Made by a program: the position numbers and the translations under genes
Shown: positions 53,260-61,153 of the stretch, piece by piece
How the letters are laid out: each line of letters begins with the position of its first letter
Position numbering within the stretch: position 1 is the first letter of the stretch
Origin: M3007 sp031373665
GTDB taxonomy: Bacteria; Bacteroidota; Bacteroidia; Chitinophagales; Saprospiraceae
Assembly (NCBI GenBank): GCA_031373665.1
Contig: JANMMZ010000119.1
Location: 62,001 to 126,000 of the forward strand
Direction of reading: 5' to 3'
DNA: 64,000 nucleotides
Notes under the pieces: generated by a model
The model's database searches: none
What the model was told of the DNA's origin: nothing
What the model saw: the letters and a program-made list of their open reading frames with translations, nothing else

Positions 53260-56223
53260 ATGAAATACCTCCTCCTATCCCTACTTTTTGGCGCGCAAGC
53301 CCTTTGCGCTCAACAATCCACCATCCGGGGCGAAGTCTCCATCCTCAACAGCAAGTACGAGACCAAGACCCGGCAGTACGTCGCCAACGCGCAGGTGGAA
53401 GAAGACTTTGACCGCGCAACGCCCCAGACCACCGATGCCGTCGGGCGTTTCGATTTGGTCGTGAAAGGCGTAAAAGACCAGGAAAGCATCACCTTTTCCG
53501 TCAAAAAAGAAGGCTTGGAAGTCGTGAACTTCAACGCCCTCACCGCAGTGGCTGGGCAAAAGGACTGGGCGAAAATCTACATGACCACGCCGCAGAAATT
53601 GGCCGAGTACAGAAAGCAGTACTTCAACGTGGGCAAAACCGCCGCCGAAAAAGCCCTCCAAGAAAAACTCGCCCAGCTCCAAAAAGAGCGGCAAACCCTG
53701 CTCGCCGACCAGCATGCGGACAAAAACCGCATCAGCGCGTTGGAAACGCAATTGGCCGCTTTGGAAGCCCAGCGCGCCAAAATTGACGAAACCGCCCGCG
53801 AACTCGCCCGCCGCTACGAGCGCATCAATTTGGACGACGCTTCGCCCCTGTTCCAGGAAGCCTTTTCTTGGTTTCAGAAAGGCGAGTTGGAACACGCCCT
53901 CGATATTCTGCGCCAAGCCGACCTCGCTGGGCAGGCCCGCAACATCTTGGCCGAGCGCGGCAAGATTTCGGCCATACAGCGCGAGGTACCGCTGCGCGAT
54001 TCCGTGCAGAAACAGCGCACCGCCGATGTGCTCCCTGCCCTCAACCTCAAAGCCGACCTGCACACCAACCGCTTCGAGTTCGACAGCGTGGAGCAGTGCT
54101 ATGAGTTGATGATGGCCTTGGATTCAAGCAATTATGACTACGTTTTCCAATTCGCCTACTTCCTCGCCCAGCAAAACAACCTACACAAAGCAGCCCGTTT
54201 TTATGAAAAATCCCTCGCGCTGTCCAAAGATGAGTACCGGCGGTCTGTGGTGTTGAACAATCTGGGGAATGTTCACCGCGCCAACCAAAAGATGCCGGAA
54301 GCGGAAAAAGCCTACACCGAGGCGCTCGGCATCCGGCGGAAATTGGCGGAGAAAAACCTTGACGCTTTCCTGCCAGATGTGGCTCAAACGCTGAACAACT
54401 TAGGCAATTATTACCGCACCAACCAAAAGATGCCAGAAGCGGAAAAAGCCTACACCGAGGCGCTCGGCATCCGGCGGAAATTGGCGGAGAAAAACCCCAA
54501 CGCATTCCTGCCCGGTTTAGCCACGACGCTGAACGACCTGGGCAATTATTACCGCGCCAACCAAAAGATGCGGGAAGCGGAAAAAGCCTACATCAAGGCG
54601 CTCGGCATCCGACGACAATTGGCGGAGAAAAACCCTGACGCTTTCATGCCAGATGTGGCCATGACGCTGAACAACTTGGGCGAGTATTACCGCGACAACC
54701 AAAAGATGCCGGAAGCGGAAAAAGCCTACATAGAGGCGCTCGGCATCCATCGGAAATTGGTAGAGAAAAACCCCGACGCTTTCCTGCCGGATGTGGCCAT
54801 GACCCTGAACAACCTAGGCAATTTTTATAGCGACAACCAAAAGATGCCGGAAGCGGAAAAAGCCTACACCGAAGCACTCAGCATCCAGCGGAAATTGGCG
54901 GAGAAAAACCCCGATGCTTTCATGCCAGATGTCGCCACGACGCTGAACAATTTGGGTATTTTTTGCCGCGAAAACCAAAAGATGCCGGAAGCGGAAAAAT
55001 CTTACACCGAAGCACTCAGCATCCAGCGGCAATTGGCGGAGAAAAACCCCGACGCTTTCCTGTCGGATGTGGCTAAGACGTTGAACAACTTGGGCGCATA
55101 TTATTATGCTAACCAAAAGATACCAGAAGCGGAAAAAGTCTGCACCGAGGCGCTTGGCATCTATCGGCAATTGGCGGAGAAAAATCCCGACGCTTTCCTG
55201 TCGTATGTGGCCGCGACGCTGAACAACCTGGGCGTGTTTTACCGCGACAACCAAAAGATGCCGGAAGCGGAAAAAGCCTACACCGAGGCGCTCGGCATCC
55301 GGCGGACATTGGCGGAGAAAAACCTCGACGCTTTCCTGCCCGATGTAGCCACGACGTTGAACAATCTGGGCATTTTTTACGGCACTAACCAAAAGATGCT
55401 GGAAGCGGAAAAAGCCTACAACGAGGCACTCGACATCTATCGGACATTGGCGGAGAAAAACCCTGACGCTTTCCTGCCGGATGTAGCCCTGACGCTGAAT
55501 AACTTGGGCGTGTTTTACCGCGACAACCAAAAGATGTCAGAAGCGGAAAAAGCCTACAACGAGGCACTCGACATCTATCGGACATTGGCGGAGAAAAACC
55601 CCAACGCTTTCTTATCGTATGTGGCCACGGTACGGAACAATCTGGGCGTGTTTTTTAAAATCTTAAAGCACTACCCGAAGGCCCTCGATCACTACGAAGA
55701 AGCCCTGCACATCCGGCAAGCAGATTTATTGGCGGGGAATCTTCATTTTTCCCAAAATTGGGCGCAGGTGCTGCGCAACATCTCCGATGTGAAAGACTCC
55801 ACCGAGGCCCGGAAGCAATATGCCGAGACGGTGCGGGCTGGGCTGCTGATGGCGAGCAGTTTCGACAGCCTTCGGGGCGTGGACAAGGACCTGCTGGAAC
55901 TCAGCACATCGGAGTATGGCAGTGCATCAAAGTGGTCCATTTTTGCCCAAAACTACGCGCTGGCCGAAAAAGCAGGCCTCCGCTGCCTCGCGCTCGATGC
56001 GTCCAATCTGTCCGTCTGGACCAACATCGGCCACGCCCGCTACCTCGCTGGCCACCCAGCCGAAGCCCACGAAGCCTGGCTCCATCTTAAAGGCCAAAAA
56101 GACGGCGAGGGCCGCGACTACAAGGTGGTTTTGGAAAAAGACTGGCAGGACTTGGAAGCAGCGGGCGTGGTGCCGAAGGGGGCTTTTGATGCCGCGCGGA
56201 AGTGGCTAACAGGGGCTTGGTAA
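53260..56223 (+). CDS. Secreted TPR-repeat protein with ten 46-residue repeats
   Basis: 987 residues, signal peptide 1-18 (MKYLLLSLLFGAQALCAQ). Residues about 20-110 form a carboxypeptidase-regulatory-like beta domain (STIRGEVSIL, TTDAVGRFDLVVKG), about 125-190 a coiled coil (LQKERQTLLADQH, LETQLAALEAQRAKI), and from 332 to 791 ten kinesin-light-chain-like TPR units of exactly 46 residues, with a diverged eleventh and further helices to the end. The same N-terminal beta fold occurs at the C-terminus of the upstream membrane protein, so the two probably meet in the periplasm. Composition is foreign-looking: 53881-53940 is 68% GC. No enzyme motif was seen. Confidence 0.88.
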   Translation: MKYLLLSLLFGAQALCAQQSTIRGEVSILNSKYETKTRQYVANAQVEEDFDRATPQTTDAVGRFDLVVKGVKDQESITFSVKKEGLEVVNFNALTAVAGQKDWAKIYMTTPQKLAEYRKQYFNVGKTAAEKALQEKLAQLQKERQTLLADQHADKNRISALETQLAALEAQRAKIDETARELARRYERINLDDASPLFQEAFSWFQKGELEHALDILRQADLAGQARNILAERGKISAIQREVPLRDSVQKQRTADVLPALNLKADLHTNRFEFDSVEQCYELMMALDSSNYDYVFQFAYFLAQQNNLHKAARFYEKSLALSKDEYRRSVVLNNLGNVHRANQKMPEAEKAYTEALGIRRKLAEKNLDAFLPDVAQTLNNLGNYYRTNQKMPEAEKAYTEALGIRRKLAEKNPNAFLPGLATTLNDLGNYYRANQKMREAEKAYIKALGIRRQLAEKNPDAFMPDVAMTLNNLGEYYRDNQKMPEAEKAYIEALGIHRKLVEKNPDAFLPDVAMTLNNLGNFYSDNQKMPEAEKAYTEALSIQRKLAEKNPDAFMPDVATTLNNLGIFCRENQKMPEAEKSYTEALSIQRQLAEKNPDAFLSDVAKTLNNLGAYYYANQKIPEAEKVCTEALGIYRQLAEKNPDAFLSYVAATLNNLGVFYRDNQKMPEAEKAYTEALGIRRTLAEKNLDAFLPDVATTLNNLGIFYGTNQKMLEAEKAYNEALDIYRTLAEKNPDAFLPDVALTLNNLGVFYRDNQKMSEAEKAYNEALDIYRTLAEKNPNAFLSYVATVRNNLGVFFKILKHYPKALDHYEEALHIRQADLLAGNLHFSQNWAQVLRNISDVKDSTEARKQYAETVRAGLLMASSFDSLRGVDKDLLELSTSEYGSASKWSIFAQNYALAEKAGLRCLALDASNLSVWTNIGHARYLAGHPAEAHEAWLHLKGQKDGEGRDYKVVLEKDWQDLEAAGVVPKGAFDAARKWLTGAW
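54253..55632 (+). repeat. Ten tandem 138-bp coding repeats
   Basis: Ten units of exactly 138 bp with no indels run from 54253 to 55632; each encodes LNNLG-x4-NQKMPEAEKAYTEAL then a RKLAEKNPDAFLPDVA-type second helix. Variation is mainly in the four residues after LNNLG and the residue set before LAEKN, that is, on one face of the TPR helices. An eleventh unit from 55633 is strongly diverged. Confidence 0.95.
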
Positions 56224-56302
56224 ATCACAGTATTTTTTTGCAAATACATTTATTAGCATCGCTTCTAAAAAGATTCTAGAACATTTTTTTAGTTAATTTT
56301 CA

Positions 56303-56352
56303 TTATATCGGGCGAAATCTACCCATTTCTGTGACCATTTCGCCCGATATAA
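56303..56352. terminator. 16-bp perfect inverted repeat between convergent genes
   Basis: TTATATCGGGCGAAAT (56303-56318) and its exact complement (56337-56352) with an 18-nt loop. It lies between the 3' ends of the TPR gene and the AMP-ligase gene, so it is probably a shared 3'-end hairpin although neither side has a long T-tract. Confidence 0.6.
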
Positions 56353-56401
56353 CAAAAATCATGGAAGAAACGTGCATAGAATAGTGTTTTGGAGCAGTTT
56401 C

Positions 56402-57925
56402 TCAAATCATTTTCTCCAAAATCCCATAATCTATCTTAGAATGATGCCTAGGATCCCTCGGTATTTTCTTTAAAAAACGCACCTCCACTGCCCCAATTGG
56501 GAGGTTTTGCAACGCCAAATTGAGTTTGTCTTTTTGGGAAGTATCGCTAAGTTCTAGTACGATCAAAACCGATTTTTCAGTTTTCAAGATTGTACCTATG
56601 CGCACGCCATCAAGTTGCTGAAAGTAACTTTCATATAAAAATGGGAAAACCAATTGGCCTTGGTGTTCGAAAATAGTGGTACACCTACCCGTTAGGTACA
56701 GTTGGCCTGCGGAATCCAAAAATCCGCTGTCACCTGTGCGGTGCCATACTTTGAGGCCTTCGAATATCTTATTGCGGCGCAGTGCTTCAGCATTGTTGAA
56801 ATAGGCGGATAAAACATGGGGGCCAGCGACGATAATCTCGCCAACTTCTCCGATTTCGCGGGTTTTCAAGGCTGTATTGGCTTGCCATTCGATGATTTCA
56901 TCGGTGATAGCAATGATTTTTACCTCCGCTTGGTGATAGGGTTGGCCGACGGCTAAGCCTTCCAGTTGCTGGTTGCCCATTCCTTGGGCAACCGTATTAG
57001 CCGAAATGAGGCTGATAGGCTCCGCTTCCGTAGAGCCATAAGCAATTTTTATATCTGTTGTCGGAAATGCTTGTACCAAGATAGCCGCCTCGGCAGAAAA
57101 TACGGGTGCGCCACCCGTGAAAATCTGTTGGAGGGAGTCAATGGTCAGGTGGTTTTTCAAGACAAAATCGGCCAAGCAACGCACAAAAAAAGGCGAAGCC
57201 GTGATTCGTTGCACTTGATATTGGTTCAGTTGACGGATGATTAAACCCGCATTCAGGGTTTCAGGTTTGGCGGCTTTAAATTTTGCGATCACCGAAGTAG
57301 CGCCTGCCCCAAGATTGACCAGTAAGACAATTGGCAAAACCGTCATGTCCACCTCCCCTGCTTTGGGGTTGATCTCTTCGTGCAATGCCTTGTATTGCTC
57401 CCGCAAAAATCCATGACTGCGCAAAGCGGCCTTGGGCGTACCTGTGCTTCCAGTCGTAAAAGTAATCAAGGCGGCTTGGTCGGCTGGAACGGGGGAGGTA
57501 GGTGTTGGCGTAACTTGATGGGTTGACGGTGGCAAATTAATCCCAAATTTGAGCGGAATACGGCGTAAAACGAGAGAAAAAAATGCCAAAAACCGAACTT
57601 TCCAACCACCTACAAAAGCCTTGCAATCTGCCAATTGGCAGCACAATTCCATGCGTTTCCAACTCACCCATTCGTCTAAAAACACGGCGGTTGCGCCCAT
57701 TTTAAACAAGGTCAAAACAATCCGATAAAGATCAATACTCATGGGAACAAACACCAAAACGCGGTCGCCAGATCGAATGCCTTTGGCAAAAAACAGGGCT
57801 TCCGTTTGCTGTATCTCTTGGAGCAACTGGCGATACGTAATCCTTTGATCGCCTTCGATAATGGCAATATTATCGGGATATTGAAGGGCAGCCTCCTCGA
57901 AAATGCTAAAAATATTTGTGTTCAT
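56402..57925 (-). CDS. AMP-forming acyl-CoA synthetase / fatty acyl-AMP ligase family
   Basis: About 507 residues (an ATG at 57937 adds four). The adenylate-forming signature TFTTGSTGTPKAALRSHGF is complete, with later motifs YGSTEAEPI and WHRTGDSGFLDSAGQLYLTGR. The C-terminal end is short (DPRHHSKIDYG) but has the region of the catalytic Lys. Closest in form to OleC-like and fatty acyl-AMP ligases that activate carboxyl groups of large or beta-hydroxy acids. Last gene of the cluster; its start overlaps the GNAT-like gene. Confidence 0.9.
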   Translation of the reverse strand: MNTNIFSIFEEAALQYPDNIAIIEGDQRITYRQLLQEIQQTEALFFAKGIRSGDRVLVFVPMSIDLYRIVLTLFKMGATAVFLDEWVSWKRMELCCQLADCKAFVGGWKVRFLAFFSLVLRRIPLKFGINLPPSTHQVTPTPTSPVPADQAALITFTTGSTGTPKAALRSHGFLREQYKALHEEINPKAGEVDMTVLPIVLLVNLGAGATSVIAKFKAAKPETLNAGLIIRQLNQYQVQRITASPFFVRCLADFVLKNHLTIDSLQQIFTGGAPVFSAEAAILVQAFPTTDIKIAYGSTEAEPISLISANTVAQGMGNQQLEGLAVGQPYHQAEVKIIAITDEIIEWQANTALKTREIGEVGEIIVAGPHVLSAYFNNAEALRRNKIFEGLKVWHRTGDSGFLDSAGQLYLTGRCTTIFEHQGQLVFPFLYESYFQQLDGVRIGTILKTEKSVLIVLELSDTSQKDKLNLALQNLPIGAVEVRFLKKIPRDPRHHSKIDYGILEKMI

Positions 57926-58919
57926 TGTTTTTGACATAATACAACTTATAATTTTTAATAGTTACACCCGAGAATGACCTCGACAAATTATTAGAAATAT
58001 TGCTTTGTTCCATAAAAGCATGAATGGCATACTTAAATTGATCTATTTTCATTTGATCGTAGAGCAGCTTACCGAGATAAGTACCCAATCCGACGTATTG
58101 ATTGTCTGGGCTTCGGGCCAATGTTTTCAAGACAATTCCTTTTTCTGTCGGGTTGATAAAATCAGGAATGGCAAACATCAAGCCCTTGATTTCGCCCAAG
58201 TTGTCTTCTGCGATTAATATGTATTTTTCTTGCAAAAAGGACTTCAATGGCCGGTATTTTTCAATAAAAACAGCCTCAGCCAAGGGCGTAAAAAGTAGAT
58301 TTTCATGAAATGAAACCATACAAAACTGATAAATACGGCTCAATTCCGCTTCGTAATTGGTCAAATCAATGTTCCTAACCCGCAATTTGGAAGCATGAAA
58401 AAGTGCTTCAGCGCGTTGACATTTTTCCACATCATACGCTAAAATGCAGTCTATTTTGGTGTGGTAGGTACTTAATACGTGGCACTGCGCTACACTTTCC
58501 AACAAGGCCGCATAGTAGGGCGGATGCTCAAAATCAAGCACATATTTGTACTCAAAATTGTCGGTAGCCACGCGGTAATTGTCCCAAGTGGAGCCATTCA
58601 TGGGGCCAATGAGGAGGTTGACGTGCTGTTGATTGGCCAATGCTAATGCTTCTTGGAGCAATTGTTGGGTCGCCACTGCATCATTGAGGGCTTCAAAATG
58701 ACCAAAACAATAGGCCACTTCCCCTTCAAAATGCAAATTTTCATTGCGATAAAGTACACATGCAGCGACGGGTTGCCCTTCGCTGTCGGTGATTACAATG
58801 CCTGCAAAAAAGAAAGCGTCATTGATTTTTAGCGGCATTGATTTTGGATATATTCGCGCTGTGAGGTCTGAATAACAGAACAAAAGTGTGTTTTTATCGT
58901 AAATAGTCATTGGTTTCAT
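57906..58919 (-). CDS. GNAT-like acyltransferase family protein
   Basis: 337 residues. The middle and C-terminal parts show GNAT-like blocks: VITDSEGQPVAACVLYRN in the first half, and YILIAEDNLGEIKGLMFAIP, then LARSPDNQYVGLGTYLGKLLYD, an arrangement like the CoA-pyrophosphate loop. It looks like two GNAT lobes in tandem, as in N-myristoyl- or FemAB-like transferases. It would acylate an amine in the pathway; the substrate is inferred only from neighbours. Overlaps the ligase gene by 20 bp. Confidence 0.7.
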   Translation of the reverse strand: MKPMTIYDKNTLLFCYSDLTARIYPKSMPLKINDAFFFAGIVITDSEGQPVAACVLYRNENLHFEGEVAYCFGHFEALNDAVATQQLLQEALALANQQHVNLLIGPMNGSTWDNYRVATDNFEYKYVLDFEHPPYYAALLESVAQCHVLSTYHTKIDCILAYDVEKCQRAEALFHASKLRVRNIDLTNYEAELSRIYQFCMVSFHENLLFTPLAEAVFIEKYRPLKSFLQEKYILIAEDNLGEIKGLMFAIPDFINPTEKGIVLKTLARSPDNQYVGLGTYLGKLLYDQMKIDQFKYAIHAFMEQSNISNNLSRSFSGVTIKNYKLYYVKNNEHKYF

Positions 58920-58922
58920 TTT

Positions 58923-59009
58923 TTAAAAATGAGTGCAAGTTATTGGAGTGTTGCTCATCTGGTGCGCTATACTCATCAGATGAGTATGCGTTATTTGAGT
59001 ATTACTCAT
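58923..59009 (-). CDS. 28-codon mini-ORF made of two 33-nt repeats
   Basis: The 92-bp gap between two cluster genes is filled by one frame: ATG at 59009, two bases after the kinase stop, and TAA at 58925-58923, three bases before the next ATG. The peptide is MSNTQITHTHL-MSIAHQ-MSNTPITCTHF, two related 11-residue units around a 6-residue spacer. It may be a degenerate minisatellite that keeps translation coupled rather than a functional peptide. Confidence 0.3.
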   Translation of the reverse strand: MSNTQITHTHLMSIAHQMSNTPITCTHF

Positions 59010-59011
59010 CG

Positions 59012-59710
59012 CTACATTAAATACTGATTCACCCCAAAAAGCACCAGCATCGTCACCAATGGAATGCTCAAATTGTCCAATCCGTGGGGTGTAAAAGCCT
59101 CCGTCAAACAAGTACTGGTTCCAATTAAAATAGCAATGACCCAAATGTGCCAATGGGTTATCGGGGTTGGAGGAACAAACATCAATAATCCGACGGTCAA
59201 TGCCACCGCAACGATAAAAAACGTGGCAGTACCCGCCACCGATTTCGTACCCGAACCCACCACAAATTTTCTGATCGGCCAACGGCGACCCACCAAAGCA
59301 GCAGCAGGATCACACAATGCCATGATGAGCACGGGTAGATAGAAATATAGGAGCGGCGGTAGGTTGGCAGTATTGCTACTGGACATCCATTCATAAAAAA
59401 GGAAGGAGCAATAAACTGCAATGGGATAGCATAAACTTCCATGTGATTTGCGATGTATCGCATTGATAGAGGGCAGAAATCCATACCGCATACTCAACAA
59501 AAGGATGCCCGCAAAACTACCGCACAACAACAACACATTCCAGTGCGTATGGAGCATCAATGGGAAAAGCATGGTCAAGATGCCAGTGCCGATATGCACT
59601 AATTTACGGGTGTATTCCGCCCGTACTTTTCCGAAAACAAATAAGCATTCTGCGGTGCCAAAAAGCAGTAAAAAAGCCGCCGACAAGATTAAAGTGCTTT
59701 TGATCTCCAT
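59012..59710 (-). CDS. Dolichol/diacylglycerol/phytol kinase-like membrane enzyme (CTP-type)
   Basis: 232 residues with about seven spans. EYTRKLVHIGTGILTMLFP near the start, LPSINAIHRKSHGSLCYPIA, and MALCDPAAALVGRRWP followed by SGTKSVAGTATFFIV are the family blocks of CTP-dependent lipid kinases (SEC59, VTE5, yeast Dgk1), related to phosphatidate cytidylyltransferases. It would phosphorylate a membrane alcohol. Its start overlaps the BtaA-like gene by 22 bp. Confidence 0.85.
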   Translation of the reverse strand: MEIKSTLILSAAFLLLFGTAECLFVFGKVRAEYTRKLVHIGTGILTMLFPLMLHTHWNVLLLCGSFAGILLLSMRYGFLPSINAIHRKSHGSLCYPIAVYCSFLFYEWMSSSNTANLPPLLYFYLPVLIMALCDPAAALVGRRWPIRKFVVGSGTKSVAGTATFFIVAVALTVGLLMFVPPTPITHWHIWVIAILIGTSTCLTEAFTPHGLDNLSIPLVTMLVLFGVNQYLM

Positions 59711-60792
59711 TGTTCGATGATGATTTGATTGTAAAAAAAGCCACGGTCTTCGGCGGTCAATTGTTGCGATAATTCGGTTTCGTAGCGCAGTGTTTCCCCA
59801 AAAACCTGCGATAATCGCCGTGGAGCCATCAGATTCCAGTATGCGATCCGGCAGCCCGGATTGGCAATATCCATCAGTTGTTGGCCGACGGCAGCGAAGG
59901 TGCTTTCGTCCATATATTCAAAAATATCGGACAGGTTCATGGCATCAAAATGGCCGTATTGGGCACCTGATTCTTGTGCAAATCCTTTGAACAGTACCAC
60001 CCGATCAATACGGGTTTTTAACTGCTCAAACCGTGCCGCCGAACTCAAATAATCGGGCAGCAGATGCCCAAAATCGCCCGTTAGATTATAACGCAAGATG
60101 TGGTTGCTTTGCGCCAACGCGCTGCACAAATGCTTTTCTGCTTTTTGAAATATGTAATCGCCCACACTAAGTTTGACTTCTTTTAGAAAAGCGGGATCGC
60201 GACCCAATCGCCCCATGACCCAACGGCCAAAAAAGATTTTGAACAACAGTCGCCAACGCCATGTATTCCAATGCTGATGATAAAACGCCTGTTGCTCTTG
60301 TGTCGTTTTGGTTGAGAGCAATGCTTCCACCGTTTTTTTAGAATGAATAAATGGCAACACTTTGTGGGCAAACACGCGAAAATAGCGTTCAAATTTTCCA
60401 GCATGAATCACACCCGTTTGAATGTCTTTTAGGTTTTTGTCCCAAAAAACCTTCGTATCGTTGGAAAGATGGTCTGCCAATTGCTGATAGATTTGTACTC
60501 GATTTTTATGGTCGTGAAAACCCAAAAACTGCAAACATTCAGCGTAGTTTAAATGTGCAATGGCCACTTTTTTTAATTCAATCAAGCACAATTGGGCAGG
60601 GTTGAGGTCGGCAGCCACCACTATTTCAGGGTCGCTCTCCAACAATGCGAAGCAATTGTCGCCCGCCGAACCAATGGATAAGATACGGCTACCGGGCTTA
60701 GGTTGTAAGCCGCGCATCAATAGGTCGGCATCTTCCCACACATTGGCGTAGCGAACAAAACTAAATTCTACTTCGTCAGTTAATTTTTTCAT
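59689..60792 (-). CDS. BtaA-like S-adenosylmethionine:3-amino-3-carboxypropyltransferase (DUF3419)
   Basis: 367 residues from the ATG at 60792; the open frame extends 57 codons further up but that part has no coding character. EVEFSFVRYANVWEDADLL and the SAM site RILSIGSAGDNCFALL, VVAADLNPAQLCLIELK are diagnostic of DUF3419, whose known member BtaA moves the 3-amino-3-carboxypropyl group of SAM to diacylglycerol, giving the homoserine head group of betaine lipids. FDAMNLSDIFEYM, typical of the family, is present near residue 285. No BtaB-type N-methyltransferase follows, so the product would not be the standard betaine lipid. Confidence 0.88.
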   Translation of the reverse strand: MKKLTDEVEFSFVRYANVWEDADLLMRGLQPKPGSRILSIGSAGDNCFALLESDPEIVVAADLNPAQLCLIELKKVAIAHLNYAECLQFLGFHDHKNRVQIYQQLADHLSNDTKVFWDKNLKDIQTGVIHAGKFERYFRVFAHKVLPFIHSKKTVEALLSTKTTQEQQAFYHQHWNTWRWRLLFKIFFGRWVMGRLGRDPAFLKEVKLSVGDYIFQKAEKHLCSALAQSNHILRYNLTGDFGHLLPDYLSSAARFEQLKTRIDRVVLFKGFAQESGAQYGHFDAMNLSDIFEYMDESTFAAVGQQLMDIANPGCRIAYWNLMAPRRLSQVFGETLRYETELSQQLTAEDRGFFYNQIIIEQWRSKAL

Positions 60793-61153
60793 TGTTGTTA
60801 TAAATGAAACAAAAATAATGAATTTCTCGTTATGGATGGCTCTATTATAATGGGCGGAACAGTGTGAGTCCATGATAAAGATAAACGTCAGATGGCTTTG
60901 CAGGCGCGTGAAATCTTTAAAACGAGCAAAAACTTGGTACATTTTTTCACGGGTGAACCCCAAAAAATCGCTAAAGCAGGGCTTTTCAGAAAAATTGAAA
61001 CGCTATGATCCCAATACCCTTCGAACTTGATTCCTATGAAGACTTGATTATCGTTCAAGGTTGGATTTTTTAGAGATACCGTCCTTATCATTGATTTTCA
61101 GCGGTTTGAAATTACGCTTCAATTATAGAAATTTGAACCGTTGTCCAATCCTA
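60793..61153. other. Spacer inside the cluster with a possible gene remnant
   Basis: 361 bp. On the plus strand a frame of about 45 codons (DKDKRQMALQAREIFKTSKN ... FFTGEPQKIAKAGLFRKIE, ending near 61006) looks coding but has no homologue I can name. A minus-strand -7 match (complement CAAAAATA at 60810-60817) would place transcription start about 10 nt before the BtaA-like gene. Confidence 0.4.

Noticed and set aside
53281..54063. Long minus-strand frame inside the TPR gene (260 codons)
   Set aside because: Antisense shadow of a GC-rich, repetitive gene; the plus-strand protein has a signal peptide and clear domains. Similar long antisense frames at 54517-55585 repeat with the TPR units for the same reason.
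54253..55632. Regular 138-bp repeats considered as a CRISPR-like array
   Set aside because: The repeats are coding TPR units with an open frame, no unique spacers and the wrong unit length.
60888..61091. 67-codon minus-strand frame in the cluster spacer
   Set aside because: Composition does not look coding; the opposite strand shows a more protein-like reading, itself only a possible remnant.
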